A stretch of 64,000 nucleotides of DNA from an uncultured Arachnia sp. (GCA_934636715.1 CAKUBE010000008.1:12608-76607), one strand, 5' to 3'. Counted from the stretch's first letter, positions 8,725 to 18,766 are shown. Numbers and translations are program-made. The notes: generated by a model from the letters alone, not told the origin.

Positions 8725-11700
8725 GTTCGACCTCGCCGGCCCGCTGCCGACGGAGACGACGCTGCTGGAGGCCAGCGCAGGAACCGGCAAGACCTACGCG
8801 ATCGCCGCGCTGACCGCGCGTTACCTCGCCGAGGCGGAGTTCGACGTCTCCGACCTGCTGCTGATCACGTTCGGCAACCACGCGGCGGGCGAGCTGCGCA
8901 GCCGCGTGTTCCGCCGCCTCCGCGAGACGGTGCGCGGCCTGGACCTCGTCGCCGCGGGCGGGTCGCTTCCCGAACCGGACCCCGTCGTCGACCTGTTGTC
9001 GGGCGTCGACGGCGCCCGCACCCGCCTGGCCGCCGCCATCGCCCGCTTCACGGAGGCCACGATCGACACCACGCACGGCTTCTGCCAGACGATGCTGCGA
9101 GAACTCGGTGTCCTCGGCGACTGGGATCCCACGGAGGCGATCGGACCGGACTCGGAGGCTCTCGCGCGCGAGTGCGCGGCCGACACCTACCTCCGCCTCT
9201 TCCGCACCCAGGCCGAACCGCCGCTCTCCCCCCGCCAAGGCCTTCACATCGGCGTCGCCGCGGCCACCACCACGCTGCCGCTGCTGCCGCACGAGGGCCC
9301 CCATCAGGAGTTCGGCGCCTCCGTCCGCGACCTGTACGCGCGCAGGAAGCTCGCCGAAGGGCTCTGCACGTTCGACGACATCACCACCCGGCTGCGCCGC
9401 GCGCTGGCGGACGGATCAGTCCGCGATCTGGTCCGCGCCCGCCTGCGGGAGCGCTTCCCCGTCGTCCTCGTCGACGAGTTCCAGGACACCGACCCCGACC
9501 AATGGGAGATCATCGAGCGCGCGTTCGTCGCGCCGGGCCGTCCCACCGTCCTGATCGGCGATCCCAAGCAGTCCATCTACGGCTTCCGGGGCGCGGACCT
9601 GAACAGCTACCTGGCCGCGCGCCGCACCGCGAGGGTCTCGACGCTCGGCACCAACCACCGCTCGGACGGCCCGCTGGTCCGCGGCGTCGTCGAGCTGTTC
9701 TCCGGCGTGACCATGGGCGCGGACGAGGTGGTCGTGACCCCCGCGGGTGCGCGACACGAGGCCGCGCGCCTGGAGGTCCCCGGAGCAGCGCGCGTCTGGC
9801 TGCGGCGCGCCAGCGGTCTCGGCGGCGGGGCCGACGACGCGATCGCGAACGACGTCATCCGGCAGGTGCGGCAACTCCTGGAGCACGCGCGGTTCCACGA
9901 CGGCACATCTGTCGCGCTCAGCGACATCGCGGTGCTGGTGCGCACCGGACGACGGGCCCAGCAACTGCGCGCGGCGCTCACCGAGGCAGGGCTCCCGGCG
10001 GTGCTCACCGGCAGCCAGGCGGTGTGGCGGCAGCCCGCCGCCGGGCACTGGCGGACCGTGCTGACCGCGCTGGCGGATCCCAGCCAGGCGAACATCCGGT
10101 TGGCCTCGCTCACGCCGCTGATCGGGTCGGAGCTGGCCGCCCTCCTGCGCGACGGCGGCCCCGAACCGGCTCGCGTCAGCACCCTGCTGCGGGCGCTGGC
10201 CGTCGCGTTCGACAAGGGCGGTGCCGGCGCGGTGCTGACTCACCTCCGCGCCGACGAACACCTCGAGGAGCGGCTGCTCGCCGAGCCCGACGGCGACCGC
10301 CTCCTGGCCGACACCGCCCACCTGGCCGAGCTCCTCGACGCCCGCGGCGGATCGCTCAGCGCGCTGACCTCGCTGCTCGCCGAGCGGGCATCAGGCTCGG
10401 ACGACGACGATGCCATCCGCGTGGCGACGGACGCGCCGTCGATCCGGGTGATGACCATGCACGCCGCGAAGGGCCTCGAGTTCCCCATCGTGCTGCTGCC
10501 CGAGACCGACGGCACGGCACCGCGCCGGTCGCGGCCCTTCACCTTGATCGAGGAGGACCGCCGCCACCTGTACGTCGGTCCCCCGCCGGACTGGCGCGAC
10601 GATGTGACGAAGGACCTGAATCAGCAGTCGCTCGCCGAGGAACTGCGGCTGCTCTACGTGGGCTTCACGCGGGCGAAGCACCTGGCCGTCGCCTGGCACG
10701 TCGACCGCGCGAACAGCACGACCACCCGCAGCCCGCTCACCCACCTGCTCTCCCGTCGCGGCTGGAAGCCCAAGCAGCCGCTCTCGACGCTCGTCTGGCC
10801 CTCCGGCCTGGTATGGGACTCCCACCTCACCGACACGAGCGCCCCGGCCGCTCGCCCGCCCGCTGGCGACGAAACACGCCACGCGTCGGGAACTCAAAGA
10901 ACCCCGGACCTGGTGGTGTCGAGGTTCGACCGCGTGGTCGACCAGACCTGGCGGCGCACGTCGTACTCGGGCCTGACCGCGGGCCTCCACGAGTCCCCTC
11001 ACGGCACGGTCGTCGATGAACCAGACGCCCTCCCGCCGCTGGTTGAGCCGGACCCCCGCGCGGAGCGCCGGGTCCGTGTCGAAACCAATGAGCCCGCACC
11101 CGACCCGCGACTGAACCACAGCTCCCCCATGGCCGACCTCCCCGCGGGCGCGGGCTTCGGCACGCTGGTTCACGCGGCGCTCGAACGCCTCGACTGGGGG
11201 CCGGCGACGCTCGACGCGCACGCCCCGGCTGTGGTTGCGGAGCTCGCCCCCGACCTCGGCCTGACGAGGGCCGATGCCGCGCAGCTCGCCGCCGCGCTCA
11301 TCGATGTCTGCCGCACGCCGCTGTTGCCGGTCTCCGGCCTGGCGCTCACCGACCTTCCCGTTACCGACCGGCTTCCGGAACTCGACTTCGATCTGCCCCT
11401 CGCCGACGCGGGCACGCCCGCGACGCTCACCGATCTCGCGGACCTGATGGCCGCCTGGCTTCCCGCCGAAGACCCGCTCGTCGCCTACCCCGCGCGGCTG
11501 CGCGCCTCGGAAGCCGCCGACGCCGTGCTGAACGGCTTCCTCACCGGATCGATCGACGCGGTCCTCCGCCTGCCGGACGAGCGCTACGTCGTCGTCGACT
11601 ACAAGACCAACCGCCTGGCCCCGACCGCCTCCGACGACCTGACGCTGGCCCACTACGCGCCCGGGCCGATGGCCGAGGCGATGATGGCCGCCCACTACCC

Positions 11701-11929
11701 GCTGCAGGCGATGCTGTACTGCGTGGCGCTGCATCGCTTCCTGGGCAGCCGACTTCCGGGATACGATCCCGCCCGGCACCTCGGGGGCATGGGATACCTC
11801 TTCGTCCGGGGCATGGCCGGACCGTCCACCCCGATCGTCGACGGCGCCAGCTGCGGCGTGTTCGGCTGGTTCCCTCCGGCCGGGCTCACGGTCGCCGCGT
11901 CCGAGCTCCTGGGAGGCCGCCGTGCGTGA
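8717..11929 (+). CDS. recB: RecB, exodeoxyribonuclease V beta subunit (contains an in-frame repeat)
   Basis: RecB provides the 3'-5' helicase and the nuclease of RecBCD, which processes double-strand ends for RecA. Walker A AGTGKT is at residues 21-26, DEFQDTDPD near 252, MHAAKGLEF near 580, YVGFTRAKH near 647, and the nuclease motif IDAVL...VVVDYKTNR near 944-965. Length (1070 residues) is normal. A complete family A repeat lies in frame in the linker before the nuclease domain (about residues 773-791, LVEPDPRAERRVRVETNE); the frame stays open and all motifs on both sides are intact, so the protein is probably functional. Confidence 0.95.
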   Translation: MSEFDLAGPLPTETTLLEASAGTGKTYAIAALTARYLAEAEFDVSDLLLITFGNHAAGELRSRVFRRLRETVRGLDLVAAGGSLPEPDPVVDLLSGVDGARTRLAAAIARFTEATIDTTHGFCQTMLRELGVLGDWDPTEAIGPDSEALARECAADTYLRLFRTQAEPPLSPRQGLHIGVAAATTTLPLLPHEGPHQEFGASVRDLYARRKLAEGLCTFDDITTRLRRALADGSVRDLVRARLRERFPVVLVDEFQDTDPDQWEIIERAFVAPGRPTVLIGDPKQSIYGFRGADLNSYLAARRTARVSTLGTNHRSDGPLVRGVVELFSGVTMGADEVVVTPAGARHEAARLEVPGAARVWLRRASGLGGGADDAIANDVIRQVRQLLEHARFHDGTSVALSDIAVLVRTGRRAQQLRAALTEAGLPAVLTGSQAVWRQPAAGHWRTVLTALADPSQANIRLASLTPLIGSELAALLRDGGPEPARVSTLLRALAVAFDKGGAGAVLTHLRADEHLEERLLAEPDGDRLLADTAHLAELLDARGGSLSALTSLLAERASGSDDDDAIRVATDAPSIRVMTMHAAKGLEFPIVLLPETDGTAPRRSRPFTLIEEDRRHLYVGPPPDWRDDVTKDLNQQSLAEELRLLYVGFTRAKHLAVAWHVDRANSTTTRSPLTHLLSRRGWKPKQPLSTLVWPSGLVWDSHLTDTSAPAARPPAGDETRHASGTQRTPDLVVSRFDRVVDQTWRRTSYSGLTAGLHESPHGTVVDEPDALPPLVEPDPRAERRVRVETNEPAPDPRLNHSSPMADLPAGAGFGTLVHAALERLDWGPATLDAHAPAVVAELAPDLGLTRADAAQLAAALIDVCRTPLLPVSGLALTDLPVTDRLPELDFDLPLADAGTPATLTDLADLMAAWLPAEDPLVAYPARLRASEAADAVLNGFLTGSIDAVLRLPDERYVVVDYKTNRLAPTASDDLTLAHYAPGPMAEAMMAAHYPLQAMLYCVALHRFLGSRLPGYDPARHLGGMGYLFVRGMAGPSTPIVDGASCGVFGWFPPAGLTVAASELLGGRRA
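11036..11089 (-). repeat. Family A repeat inserted in frame inside recB, copy 2
   Basis: Read on the minus strand this 54-bp segment is identical, base for base, to 58854-58907 on the plus strand. It encodes LVEPDPRAERRVRVETNE in the poorly conserved linker between the helicase and nuclease domains of RecB. Confidence 0.93.
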
Positions 11930-13625
11930 GCGCCCCATCGCCGCCACCGGCGTCCTCGCCGCGTTCTGCGACGCCGGCATGCTGAGCCTCGTCGACTTCC
12001 ACCTCGCGCGGCGCGTCGGCGACCTCGCGGGCGAGGCGAACCCCACCGTCCAGCTGGCGTTCGCGTTGGCGGTGCGCGAGTTGCGCCTGGGCTCGGTCTG
12101 CCTCGACCTCGCGACGGCCGCCGTCGAACTCCTCCCGGAGGTCGACGGCGAGGGCGAGGTGGACGTCGCCGCGCTCCCCTGGCCGGAGCCGACGGCGTGG
12201 CTCGCGGCGGTGGCCGCGTCGACGGCGGTCGCGGGGCCCGACGGCGAGGGGCGCGCGTTCCGACTGGACGGCTCCCTGCTGTACCTCGACCGGTACTGGC
12301 GGCAGGAGCGTCGGCTTGCCGGCCTGCTCCGCTCCCGTAGCGACGCCGCGCCCGGCGAGCCGCTGCCGGTCCCCGCGCTTCCCTCGCGGTTCGACGACCA
12401 CCAGCGCGCCGCCGTCGCGGCGGCCCTCGCACACACCACGACGGTCATCACCGGCGGCCCCGGCACGGGAAAGACAACGATCGTGACGGAGTTGCTCGCA
12501 GCTCTCGCCCCGTCGTCGCCGCGCGTGGCGCTGTGCGCGCCGACGGGCAAGGCCGCGGCCCGGCTGCTCACCACCGTCGGCGGCGCGGGCGGGGCCACCT
12601 GGGGCGGCACGCTGCACAAGCTGCTGGGGCTGCGCCCGCGCTCCGCGGAGACGGAGTTCGGGCCGGACAATCCGCTGCCGTTCGACGTCGTGGTGGTCGA
12701 CGAGACGTCCATGGTCTCGCTGGAGCTCATGGCGCTGCTGCTCGGCGCGCTGGCCCCGACGACGCGCCTGGTCCTGCTGGGCGATCCGCACCAGCTCCGC
12801 TCGGTCGAGGCCGGCGCGGTGCTTGCCGACATCGAGTCGGCCGAGGACCTCGTCCGCGCGCCCGGAGGGGCCATCGCCCGGCTGGTGCGCAACTACCGCT
12901 CGAACCCGCAGATCAACGCCTTCGCCGCCGCCATCCTCGCCGGCGACGAGGCAGCGGCGCGCACGGCCGTCGACGACGGTCCAGCCATCGAGTTGATCGG
13001 TTTCGACGGCGCGGCCGACCCCGCGCACCTGGCGACGGTTCAGGCGGACGCGCTCGACATCGCCGAGGGGGTCCGCGCCCGCGCGCTCGCCGGCGACGGC
13101 GCGGGCGCCAACGCGTGGCTCGGCAGGCACCGCATCCTGTGCGGCCACCGGGAGGGGCCGTTCGGCGTCGCGCACTGGGCACGCTCGGTGCGCTCCTGGC
13201 TGGCGGGGCGGGTGCCTGGCTACGGGTTCGAGGGCCGCGCCTACGTCGGACAGCCGCTGCTCATCCAGCACAACAGCGACCTGTTCAGCAACGGCGACAC
13301 CGCCGTCGTCATCGCGGGGCCGGACGACGCCCTGCTCGCCGCGGTCGACCGCCCCGAGGGCCTTCTCACCGTCTCCCCCGCGCTCCTCGACGACGCCGCG
13401 GACCTGCACGCGATGACGATCCACAAGTCGCAGGGCAGCCAATTCGACCGCGTGTCCGTGGTCCTGCCGCCGCCCGGTTCGCCGCTGCTGACCCGCGAGC
13501 TGCTGTACACCGCGGTGACGCGCGCCCACGAGGGGGTGCGCCTCTACGGCTCTTGGGAGGCGCTGGCGGCGGCGATCCGTACTCCGGCTCGCCGCGCCAG
13601 CGGCCTGGGACTGGGCTCCCGGTAG
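11922..13625 (+). CDS. recD: RecD, exodeoxyribonuclease V alpha subunit
   Basis: This 567-residue 5'-3' helicase of superfamily 1B has Walker A GGPGTGKTT near residue 180, VVVDETSMVS near 258, the C-terminal motif IHKSQGSQFDRVSVVLPP and LYTAVTRA. These identify RecD of RecBCD rather than the longer RecD2. The GTG start overlaps the recB stop (TGA 11927-11929), with GGGAGG at 11911-11916 as the ribosome site. It completes the recCBD operon, which gives equal amounts of the three subunits through overlapping starts. Confidence 0.94.
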   Translation: MRERPIAATGVLAAFCDAGMLSLVDFHLARRVGDLAGEANPTVQLAFALAVRELRLGSVCLDLATAAVELLPEVDGEGEVDVAALPWPEPTAWLAAVAASTAVAGPDGEGRAFRLDGSLLYLDRYWRQERRLAGLLRSRSDAAPGEPLPVPALPSRFDDHQRAAVAAALAHTTTVITGGPGTGKTTIVTELLAALAPSSPRVALCAPTGKAAARLLTTVGGAGGATWGGTLHKLLGLRPRSAETEFGPDNPLPFDVVVVDETSMVSLELMALLLGALAPTTRLVLLGDPHQLRSVEAGAVLADIESAEDLVRAPGGAIARLVRNYRSNPQINAFAAAILAGDEAAARTAVDDGPAIELIGFDGAADPAHLATVQADALDIAEGVRARALAGDGAGANAWLGRHRILCGHREGPFGVAHWARSVRSWLAGRVPGYGFEGRAYVGQPLLIQHNSDLFSNGDTAVVIAGPDDALLAAVDRPEGLLTVSPALLDDAADLHAMTIHKSQGSQFDRVSVVLPPPGSPLLTRELLYTAVTRAHEGVRLYGSWEALAAAIRTPARRASGLGLGSR

Positions 13626-13635
13626 GCTGTCCGAC

Positions 13636-14268
13636 ATGAGTTCCCGCGGTCCGTACGCCAAAGGCGAGGCGAAGCGTAAGGAGATCCTTCGCGTCGCACT
13701 CGAGGTCGTGGCGGAGATGGGGTGCCGCGGCGCCTCGAACCGGGAGATCGCCCGCCGTGTGGGGCTGAGTCAGGCCGGACTCGCGCACTATTTCAGCTCC
13801 CGCGAGGAGTTGTACGTGGCCATCCTTCGCGCCCGTGACGAGCGCGACACCGCCGAGTTCTGGGACCCGCGTCCCAACATCGACGGCATCCTCGCGATCA
13901 TCGAACACAACACCCACGTGCCGGGTCTCGTCCAGCTCTACATCGAGTTCTCCGCCGAGGCCAGCATCGGGTTGCATCCGGCGCACGAGTTCTTCAGCGA
14001 ACGCTACATCTGGGCGCGCGGCCAGGCCGTGCAGGCCGTGCGCGATGCCCAGGCGAGCGGCGAGATGGGACCGGGGGCAGACCCCGAAGAGGTCGCCGTG
14101 CTTCTGGTCGCAGCCGCCGACGGCCTTCAGCAGCAGTGGCTCCTCGATCGCTCGATCGACATGGTGGCCCGGTTGCGCCGCCTCTGGGACGGCATCGCGG
14201 CGCACTCGCACCGGGTCGTCGTTCGGGTGGATCAGGCGCGGACCGCGGCGATGGCGTCGACGACGTAG
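13636..14268 (+). CDS. TetR/AcrR family transcriptional regulator
   Basis: A 210-residue protein with an N-terminal helix-turn-helix (SNREIARRVGLSQAGLAHYF, about residues 35-54) of TetR type, followed by an alpha-helical ligand domain. It starts 11 bases after recD, possibly as a read-through gene, and its 3' end overlaps the convergent aminotransferase gene by 37 bases. The ligand and targets are unknown; no operator-like palindrome was found beside it, so it need not control its neighbours. Confidence 0.88.
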   Translation: MSSRGPYAKGEAKRKEILRVALEVVAEMGCRGASNREIARRVGLSQAGLAHYFSSREELYVAILRARDERDTAEFWDPRPNIDGILAIIEHNTHVPGLVQLYIEFSAEASIGLHPAHEFFSERYIWARGQAVQAVRDAQASGEMGPGADPEEVAVLLVAAADGLQQQWLLDRSIDMVARLRRLWDGIAAHSHRVVVRVDQARTAAMASTT

Positions 14269-15428
14269 TCCAGGTTGCCGGAGTTCAGCGCCGCGACGCA
14301 CATGCGGCCGGAGTCCAGGCCGTAGACGCCGTGGTCGGAACGCAGCGCGACCATCTGGGCCTTCGTCAGGCCCGAGTAGCTGAACATGCCGAGCTGGTCG
14401 GCGATGAAGCCCATGTCGTCGATGCCGCGCGCGATCAGGCCGCCGACGAGGCCGTGCCGCATCCGCTTGATCCGCTCGCGCATCTCACCCAGCTCCGCCG
14501 CCCACGAGGCGCGCAGCTCGTCGTCGGCGAGCACCGTCGCCACGAGCGCCGCCCCGGTGGTGGGCGGGTTCGAGTAGTTGGTGCGGATCACGATCTTGAG
14601 CTGGCTGAGCACGCGCTTCGCCACCTCGGCGTCCTCCGCGATGACCGACAGCGAGCCGACGCGCTCGCCGTAGAGGCTGAACGACTTCGAGTACGAGGTC
14701 GCGAGCAGGAAGAACAGCCCCGCCTCGACGAACGCGGCGACGACGCGGCCGTCCTCCTCGATGCCGAAGCCGAAGCCCTGGTACGCCATGTCGAGGAACG
14801 GCACCAGTTGGCGACGCTGCAGGACCGCGATCACGCGGTCCCACTGCTCGGTCGTCAGGTCGTAGCCGGTGGGGTTGTGGCAGCAGGCGTGCAGCACGAC
14901 GATCGTGCCGGCGGCCGCCTGGTCGAGGTCGGCGAGCATGCCCTCGAAGTCGATGCCCTTCAGGCCCGCGTCGTAGTAGCGGTAGGTCTCGACGCGGAAT
15001 CCGGCGCGCATGAACAGCGCGCGGTGGTTCTCCCAGCTCGGGTTCGACACGAGCACGGTCGGACCGGCGGAGAGCTCGGCGAGCAGGTCGGCGCCGACCT
15101 TGAGGGCTCCCGTGCCACCGAGGGTCTGCACGGTGGCGACCCGGCCCGAGGCCGTCGCCTCGCAGTCCGCACCGAAGATGAGCGCGCGCGCGGCCTCCCG
15201 GTAGGCCGGCATGCCGTCGATGCCGAGGTAGCCGCGGGGCTTGTGCTCAGCGGTCAGGCGCTCCTGCGCCTCGCGCACCGACGCCATGAGGGGCAGCTTG
15301 CCGTCGTCGCCCAGGTAGACGCCTACGCCCAGGTTGACCTTCTCGGCGCGCTTGTCTGCGGTGAAGGCCTCGGTGAGGCCGAGGATCGGGTCTGCGGGTG
15401 CCAGGTGAGCGCGTGCGAACAGCGACAT
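14232..15428 (-). CDS. Class I aminotransferase, aspartate/aromatic type
   Basis: This 398-residue pyridoxal-phosphate enzyme resembles AspC/TyrB, moving an amino group between aspartate or aromatic amino acids and 2-oxoglutarate. The signature SYSKSFSLYGERVG holds the Schiff-base lysine (Lys248), preceded by ACCHNPTGYDL and FLDMAYQGFG for cofactor binding. The start at ATG 15428 has GAGGAGG upstream; an in-frame extension to 15497 lacks family similarity. I cannot separate aspartate from aromatic preference, so no symbol is given. It is divergent from the GCS2-type ligase gene. Confidence 0.9.
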   Translation of the reverse strand: MSLFARAHLAPADPILGLTEAFTADKRAEKVNLGVGVYLGDDGKLPLMASVREAQERLTAEHKPRGYLGIDGMPAYREAARALIFGADCEATASGRVATVQTLGGTGALKVGADLLAELSAGPTVLVSNPSWENHRALFMRAGFRVETYRYYDAGLKGIDFEGMLADLDQAAAGTIVVLHACCHNPTGYDLTTEQWDRVIAVLQRRQLVPFLDMAYQGFGFGIEEDGRVVAAFVEAGLFFLLATSYSKSFSLYGERVGSLSVIAEDAEVAKRVLSQLKIVIRTNYSNPPTTGAALVATVLADDELRASWAAELGEMRERIKRMRHGLVGGLIARGIDDMGFIADQLGMFSYSGLTKAQMVALRSDHGVYGLDSGRMCVAALNSGNLDYVVDAIAAVRA

Positions 15429-15525
15429 GGTGGTGGTTACCTCCTCTTTCCGCGGAAAGCCTAATGCAAAGCCTCCCGAACGCCCGTTCCCGTGCATTAC
15501 TGTTCCCCCAACGCTGGGAGGAACG

Positions 15526-16668
15526 ATGAAGATACCGTTCGGTCAATCGCGCCAGTCCACCATCGGCATCGAGTGGGAACTGGCGGTCGTCGACGCCACG
15601 ACGCTGGAGCAGGTCCCCGAGGCCGAGGTCGTCCTCGGCCGGGTCGAGGACCCCGTCGACGGCCCCATCCGGCGCGAGTACCTGACGTCGATGATCGAGA
15701 TCGTCTCCGGTGTGCACGACACCGCCGCGGAGGCAGCGGCCGACCTGCAGCACCATCTGGAATGGGCGCTCGACCTGCTGGAACCGGAGGGCCTCACCCT
15801 GCTCGGCGCCGGCGCCCACCCGTTCGGGAACCCCGCGGCGCAGAAGCCCGGCGACAAGCCGCAGTATCGCCGCGTCACGGAGCGCAACGGGTACTGGGGA
15901 ACCCAGATGGCGATCAACGGGCTCCACATCCACACCGGCGTCGACGCCCGGGCGAAGGCGCTGCCGATCGTGTACGGACTCGCCCGGTTCGCGCCGTATT
16001 TCATCGCGCTGTCGGGTTCCTCGCCGTACTGGATGGGCGAGGACACTTCGTTCGCCTCGCAGCGCACCATGATCTTCCAACAGCTCCCCACCAATGGTCT
16101 CCCCTTCCACATGACCGACTGGGCGGAGCTCGAGTCGTTCGCGTCGCAGCTCGAGGGCGTCGGGATGATCCAGAATCCGTCCGAGATCCGCTGGGACGTC
16201 CGGCCGTCCAGCTGGGGGACGGTCGAGAACCGCACCATGGACTCGGTGCCAACGCTCCGTGAGGTCGGCGCCCTCGCCGCGCTGAGCCAGTGCCTCGTCG
16301 AGCGGATGTCGCGGGCGATCGAGGAGGGCGAGCCCATCGACCGGCTCCCCTACTGGTTCATGCGCGAGAACAAGTGGCGTGCCGCGCGCTACGGCCTCGC
16401 GGCAGACGTGATCACGCCCCGCAAGAACGAGTACCTGCTCCACATCTCCGACGGCATCCTCTCCTGGGTGGACCAGCTCCGGCCCATCGCGGAGCAGCTC
16501 GGCTGCGTGGAGGAACTCGGGCATGTCGCGGAACTCGTCCGGCACGGCCCCAGCTATCTTCGCCAGCGACGCATCGTCGCCGCCGGCGGAACCACCAAAG
16601 ACGTCGCCCGATCGCTTGCCGACGAGCTGCGCGCGGGCGTCCCTTCCTACGAGGAGAACCCACTGTGA
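15526..16668 (+). CDS. GCS2-type carboxylate-amine ligase (YbdK/EgtA-like)
   Basis: A 380-residue ATP-dependent glutamate-cysteine ligase family 2 protein. Visible landmarks are GIEWELAVVD near residue 13, GAGAHPFGNP near 105, NGLHIHTGVD near 138 and RENKWRAARYG near 280, all typical of the YbdK branch. It would join a carboxylate, probably glutamate, to an amine. ATG 15526 follows GGGAGGAACG. It overlaps the next gene by four bases (GTGA), so ligase and amidotransferase are probably made together. Whether the product is gamma-glutamylcysteine, as in ergothioneine synthesis, or another gamma-glutamyl compound cannot be read from sequence. Confidence 0.85.
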   Translation: MKIPFGQSRQSTIGIEWELAVVDATTLEQVPEAEVVLGRVEDPVDGPIRREYLTSMIEIVSGVHDTAAEAAADLQHHLEWALDLLEPEGLTLLGAGAHPFGNPAAQKPGDKPQYRRVTERNGYWGTQMAINGLHIHTGVDARAKALPIVYGLARFAPYFIALSGSSPYWMGEDTSFASQRTMIFQQLPTNGLPFHMTDWAELESFASQLEGVGMIQNPSEIRWDVRPSSWGTVENRTMDSVPTLREVGALAALSQCLVERMSRAIEEGEPIDRLPYWFMRENKWRAARYGLAADVITPRKNEYLLHISDGILSWVDQLRPIAEQLGCVEELGHVAELVRHGPSYLRQRRIVAAGGTTKDVARSLADELRAGVPSYEENPL

Positions 16669-17402
16669 CAAGGCCCTTTCTGCTGCTCAGCACCCGTCCC
16701 GAGGACGATGCGGTCGTCGGCGAGCGCGACGCCATCCTCGCGAAGGCAGGGCTGGAGGAGGAAGAGCTCGTGCAGCATCGCGTCGAGCGTTTCCCGCTGC
16801 CGGAGCTGAACCTCGACGACTACTCCGGCATCCTGCTGGGCGGCGGCCCGTTCAACGCCAGCGACGAGGACAAGTCGGAGCTGCAGCTGCGGGTGGAGGC
16901 GGACATCGCCCGCGTGGTCACCGCGGCCGTCGAGCGCGACGTCCCCCTCCTGGGGCTCTGCTACGGGATCGGCGCACTCACCTCGACGCTGGGCGGCGTC
17001 GTCGACCGCACCTACGGCGAGGCCGTGGGCGTCGTCGACGTGACGCTCACCGACGAGGGCCGAGAGGATCCGCTGTTCGACGGCATCCCGACTGTCATGC
17101 GCGCGTTCGTCGGGCACAAGGAGGCCTGCCGCGAGCTACCTCCCGGCGCCACTCTCCTCGCCACGGGCGAGGCCTGCCCGGTGCAGGCGTTCCGCGTGGG
17201 GCCACGGGCGTACGCGACCCAGTTCCATCCGGACCTCGACCCTCGCGGCATGGCGGAGCGGATCCTGATCTATCGCGAGGCCGGCTACTTCGCGCCGGAC
17301 GAGACCGACGAACTCTCCGCCTTCGCCCTGGACGCCGACATCACCGACGAGGTGCACGCCGTCCTGTCGAACTTCGTGCGCCTGGCGCGTCAGTCGAGGT
17401 AA
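16665..17402 (+). CDS. Class I glutamine amidotransferase
   Basis: A 245-residue triad amidotransferase with the nucleophile in GLCYGIGAL (about residues 97-105) and the His in [10 protein letters not shown]. Sub-types of this stand-alone GuaA-like group either supply ammonia or hydrolyse gamma-glutamyl bonds. The GTG start overlaps the stop of the GCS2-type ligase, with GAGGAG at 16651-16656, so a shared gamma-glutamyl pathway is likely. Its 3' end overlaps the convergent sigA gene by 13 bases. Confidence 0.88.
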   Translation: MTRPFLLLSTRPEDDAVVGERDAILAKAGLEEEELVQHRVERFPLPELNLDDYSGILLGGGPFNASDEDKSELQLRVEADIARVVTAAVERDVPLLGLCYGIGALTSTLGGVVDRTYGEAVGVVDVTLTDEGREDPLFDGIPTVMRAFVGHKEACRELPPGATLLATGEACPVQAFRVGPRAYATQFHPDLDPRGMAERILIYREAGYFAPDETDELSAFALDADITDEVHAVLSNFVRLARQSR

Positions 17403-18766
17403 TCCCTCAGCACCTGGGACCGCGACGGGTGGCGCAGCTTCGACATGGTCTTGGACTCGATCTGGCGGATCCGCTCGCGCGTCACGCCGTAGACCTTGCC
17501 GATCTCGTCGAGGGTCTTCGGCTGACCGTCGGTCAGGCCGAAGCGCATCGAGACGACGCCCGCCTCGCGCTCGCTCAGCGTGTCGAGCACGTCGTTCAGC
17601 TGCTCCTGGAGGAGCGTAAAGTTCACCGCGTCGGCCGGAACGACGGCCTCGGAGTCCTCGATCAGGTCGCCGAACTCGGAGTCGCCGTCCTCGCCCAGCG
17701 GCGTGTGCAGAGAGATGGGCTCGCGGCCGTACTTCTGGACCTCGACGACCTTCTCGGGCGTCATGTCCAGCTCGATCGCCAGCTCCTCCGGGGTGGGCTC
17801 GCGGCCCAGGTCCTGGAGCATCTGGCGCTGCACGCGCGCCAGCTTGTTGATGACCTCGACCATGTGGACGGGAATGCGGATGGTGCGCGCCTGGTCCGCC
17901 ATGGCGCGCGTGATCGCCTGCTTGATCCACCACGTCGCGTACGTGGAGAACTTGTAGCCCTTGGTGTAGTCGAACTTCTCGACGGCGCGGATCAGGCCGA
18001 GGTTGCCCTCCTGGATCAGGTCGAGGAAGAGCATGCCGCGGCCGGTGTAGCGCTTGGCGAGCGAGACGACGAGGCGCAGGTTCGCCTCGAGCAGGTGGTT
18101 CTTCGCGCGACGGCCGTCCTCGGTGATCCACTCGAAGTCCTCGAGGTCCTCATCGCTGACGACGACCTCGGTGGACGTCAGCCGCTCCTCGGCGAACAGG
18201 CCCGCCTCGATGCGCTTGGCGAGTTCGACCTCCTGGACGGCGTTCAGCAGCGCGACCTTGCCGATCTGCTTCAGGTAGTCCTTGACCGGATCCGCGGTGG
18301 CACCCGCGGAGACGACCTGCTGCTCCGGCTCGTCCGCGTCGTCGGAGTCGGAGAGCGCGAACCCCTCCTCCTCGGAGACGAGTTCCTTCTCCAGCGGGGC
18401 CTCCTTGGCCTCGTTGAACTCGGAGTCGTCCACCTCGTCGAGCGACCGCTTCTTCTCGTCCATGGTGCGGTTCTTGCCGCCGACGGTCAGGACGACGTCG
18501 TCGCCGTCGAGCTTGACCTCGACGTCGAGCTCGACCTCTCCGCTCGCCACATCCTGGATGGTGGGCTCGGCCGCCGCCTTCGCGCGCGTCGTGCGAGCCG
18601 GGGCCTTGCGGGCGCGGCCGGCCGCGGGGGCGTTCGCCTCGTCAGGGGCCGGCTTGGCAGCCCGCGTCGTCGCACGCTTCTTGGGCGTGGCGTCGTTGGC
18701 GGGTGCGGTCGCGGTGGTCCGGCGAGCCCTCGGGGCCTTACCGGTCGCTTCGGCGTTCTGGGTCAC
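17390..18766 (-). CDS. sigA: Primary RNA polymerase sigma factor (SigA/HrdB/RpoD)
   Basis: This 458-residue protein has a long Lys/Arg/Ala- and acid-rich N-terminus (about 165 residues), then region 1.2 ([20 protein letters not shown]), region 2 ([39 protein letters not shown]), region 3 and region 4.2 ([20 protein letters not shown]). These define a group 1 housekeeping sigma. The GTG start at 18766 has GAGAGGA five bases upstream. A possible own promoter reads TTGACT (18822-18817) and TAAAAC (18795-18790), but the spacer of 21 bases is too long to be convincing. It is divergent from the second sigma gene. Confidence 0.96.
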   Translation of the reverse strand: MTQNAEATGKAPRARRTTATAPANDATPKKRATTRAAKPAPDEANAPAAGRARKAPARTTRAKAAAEPTIQDVASGEVELDVEVKLDGDDVVLTVGGKNRTMDEKKRSLDEVDDSEFNEAKEAPLEKELVSEEEGFALSDSDDADEPEQQVVSAGATADPVKDYLKQIGKVALLNAVQEVELAKRIEAGLFAEERLTSTEVVVSDEDLEDFEWITEDGRRAKNHLLEANLRLVVSLAKRYTGRGMLFLDLIQEGNLGLIRAVEKFDYTKGYKFSTYATWWIKQAITRAMADQARTIRIPVHMVEVINKLARVQRQMLQDLGREPTPEELAIELDMTPEKVVEVQKYGREPISLHTPLGEDGDSEFGDLIEDSEAVVPADAVNFTLLQEQLNDVLDTLSEREAGVVSMRFGLTDGQPKTLDEIGKVYGVTRERIRQIESKTMSKLRHPSRSQVLRDYLD

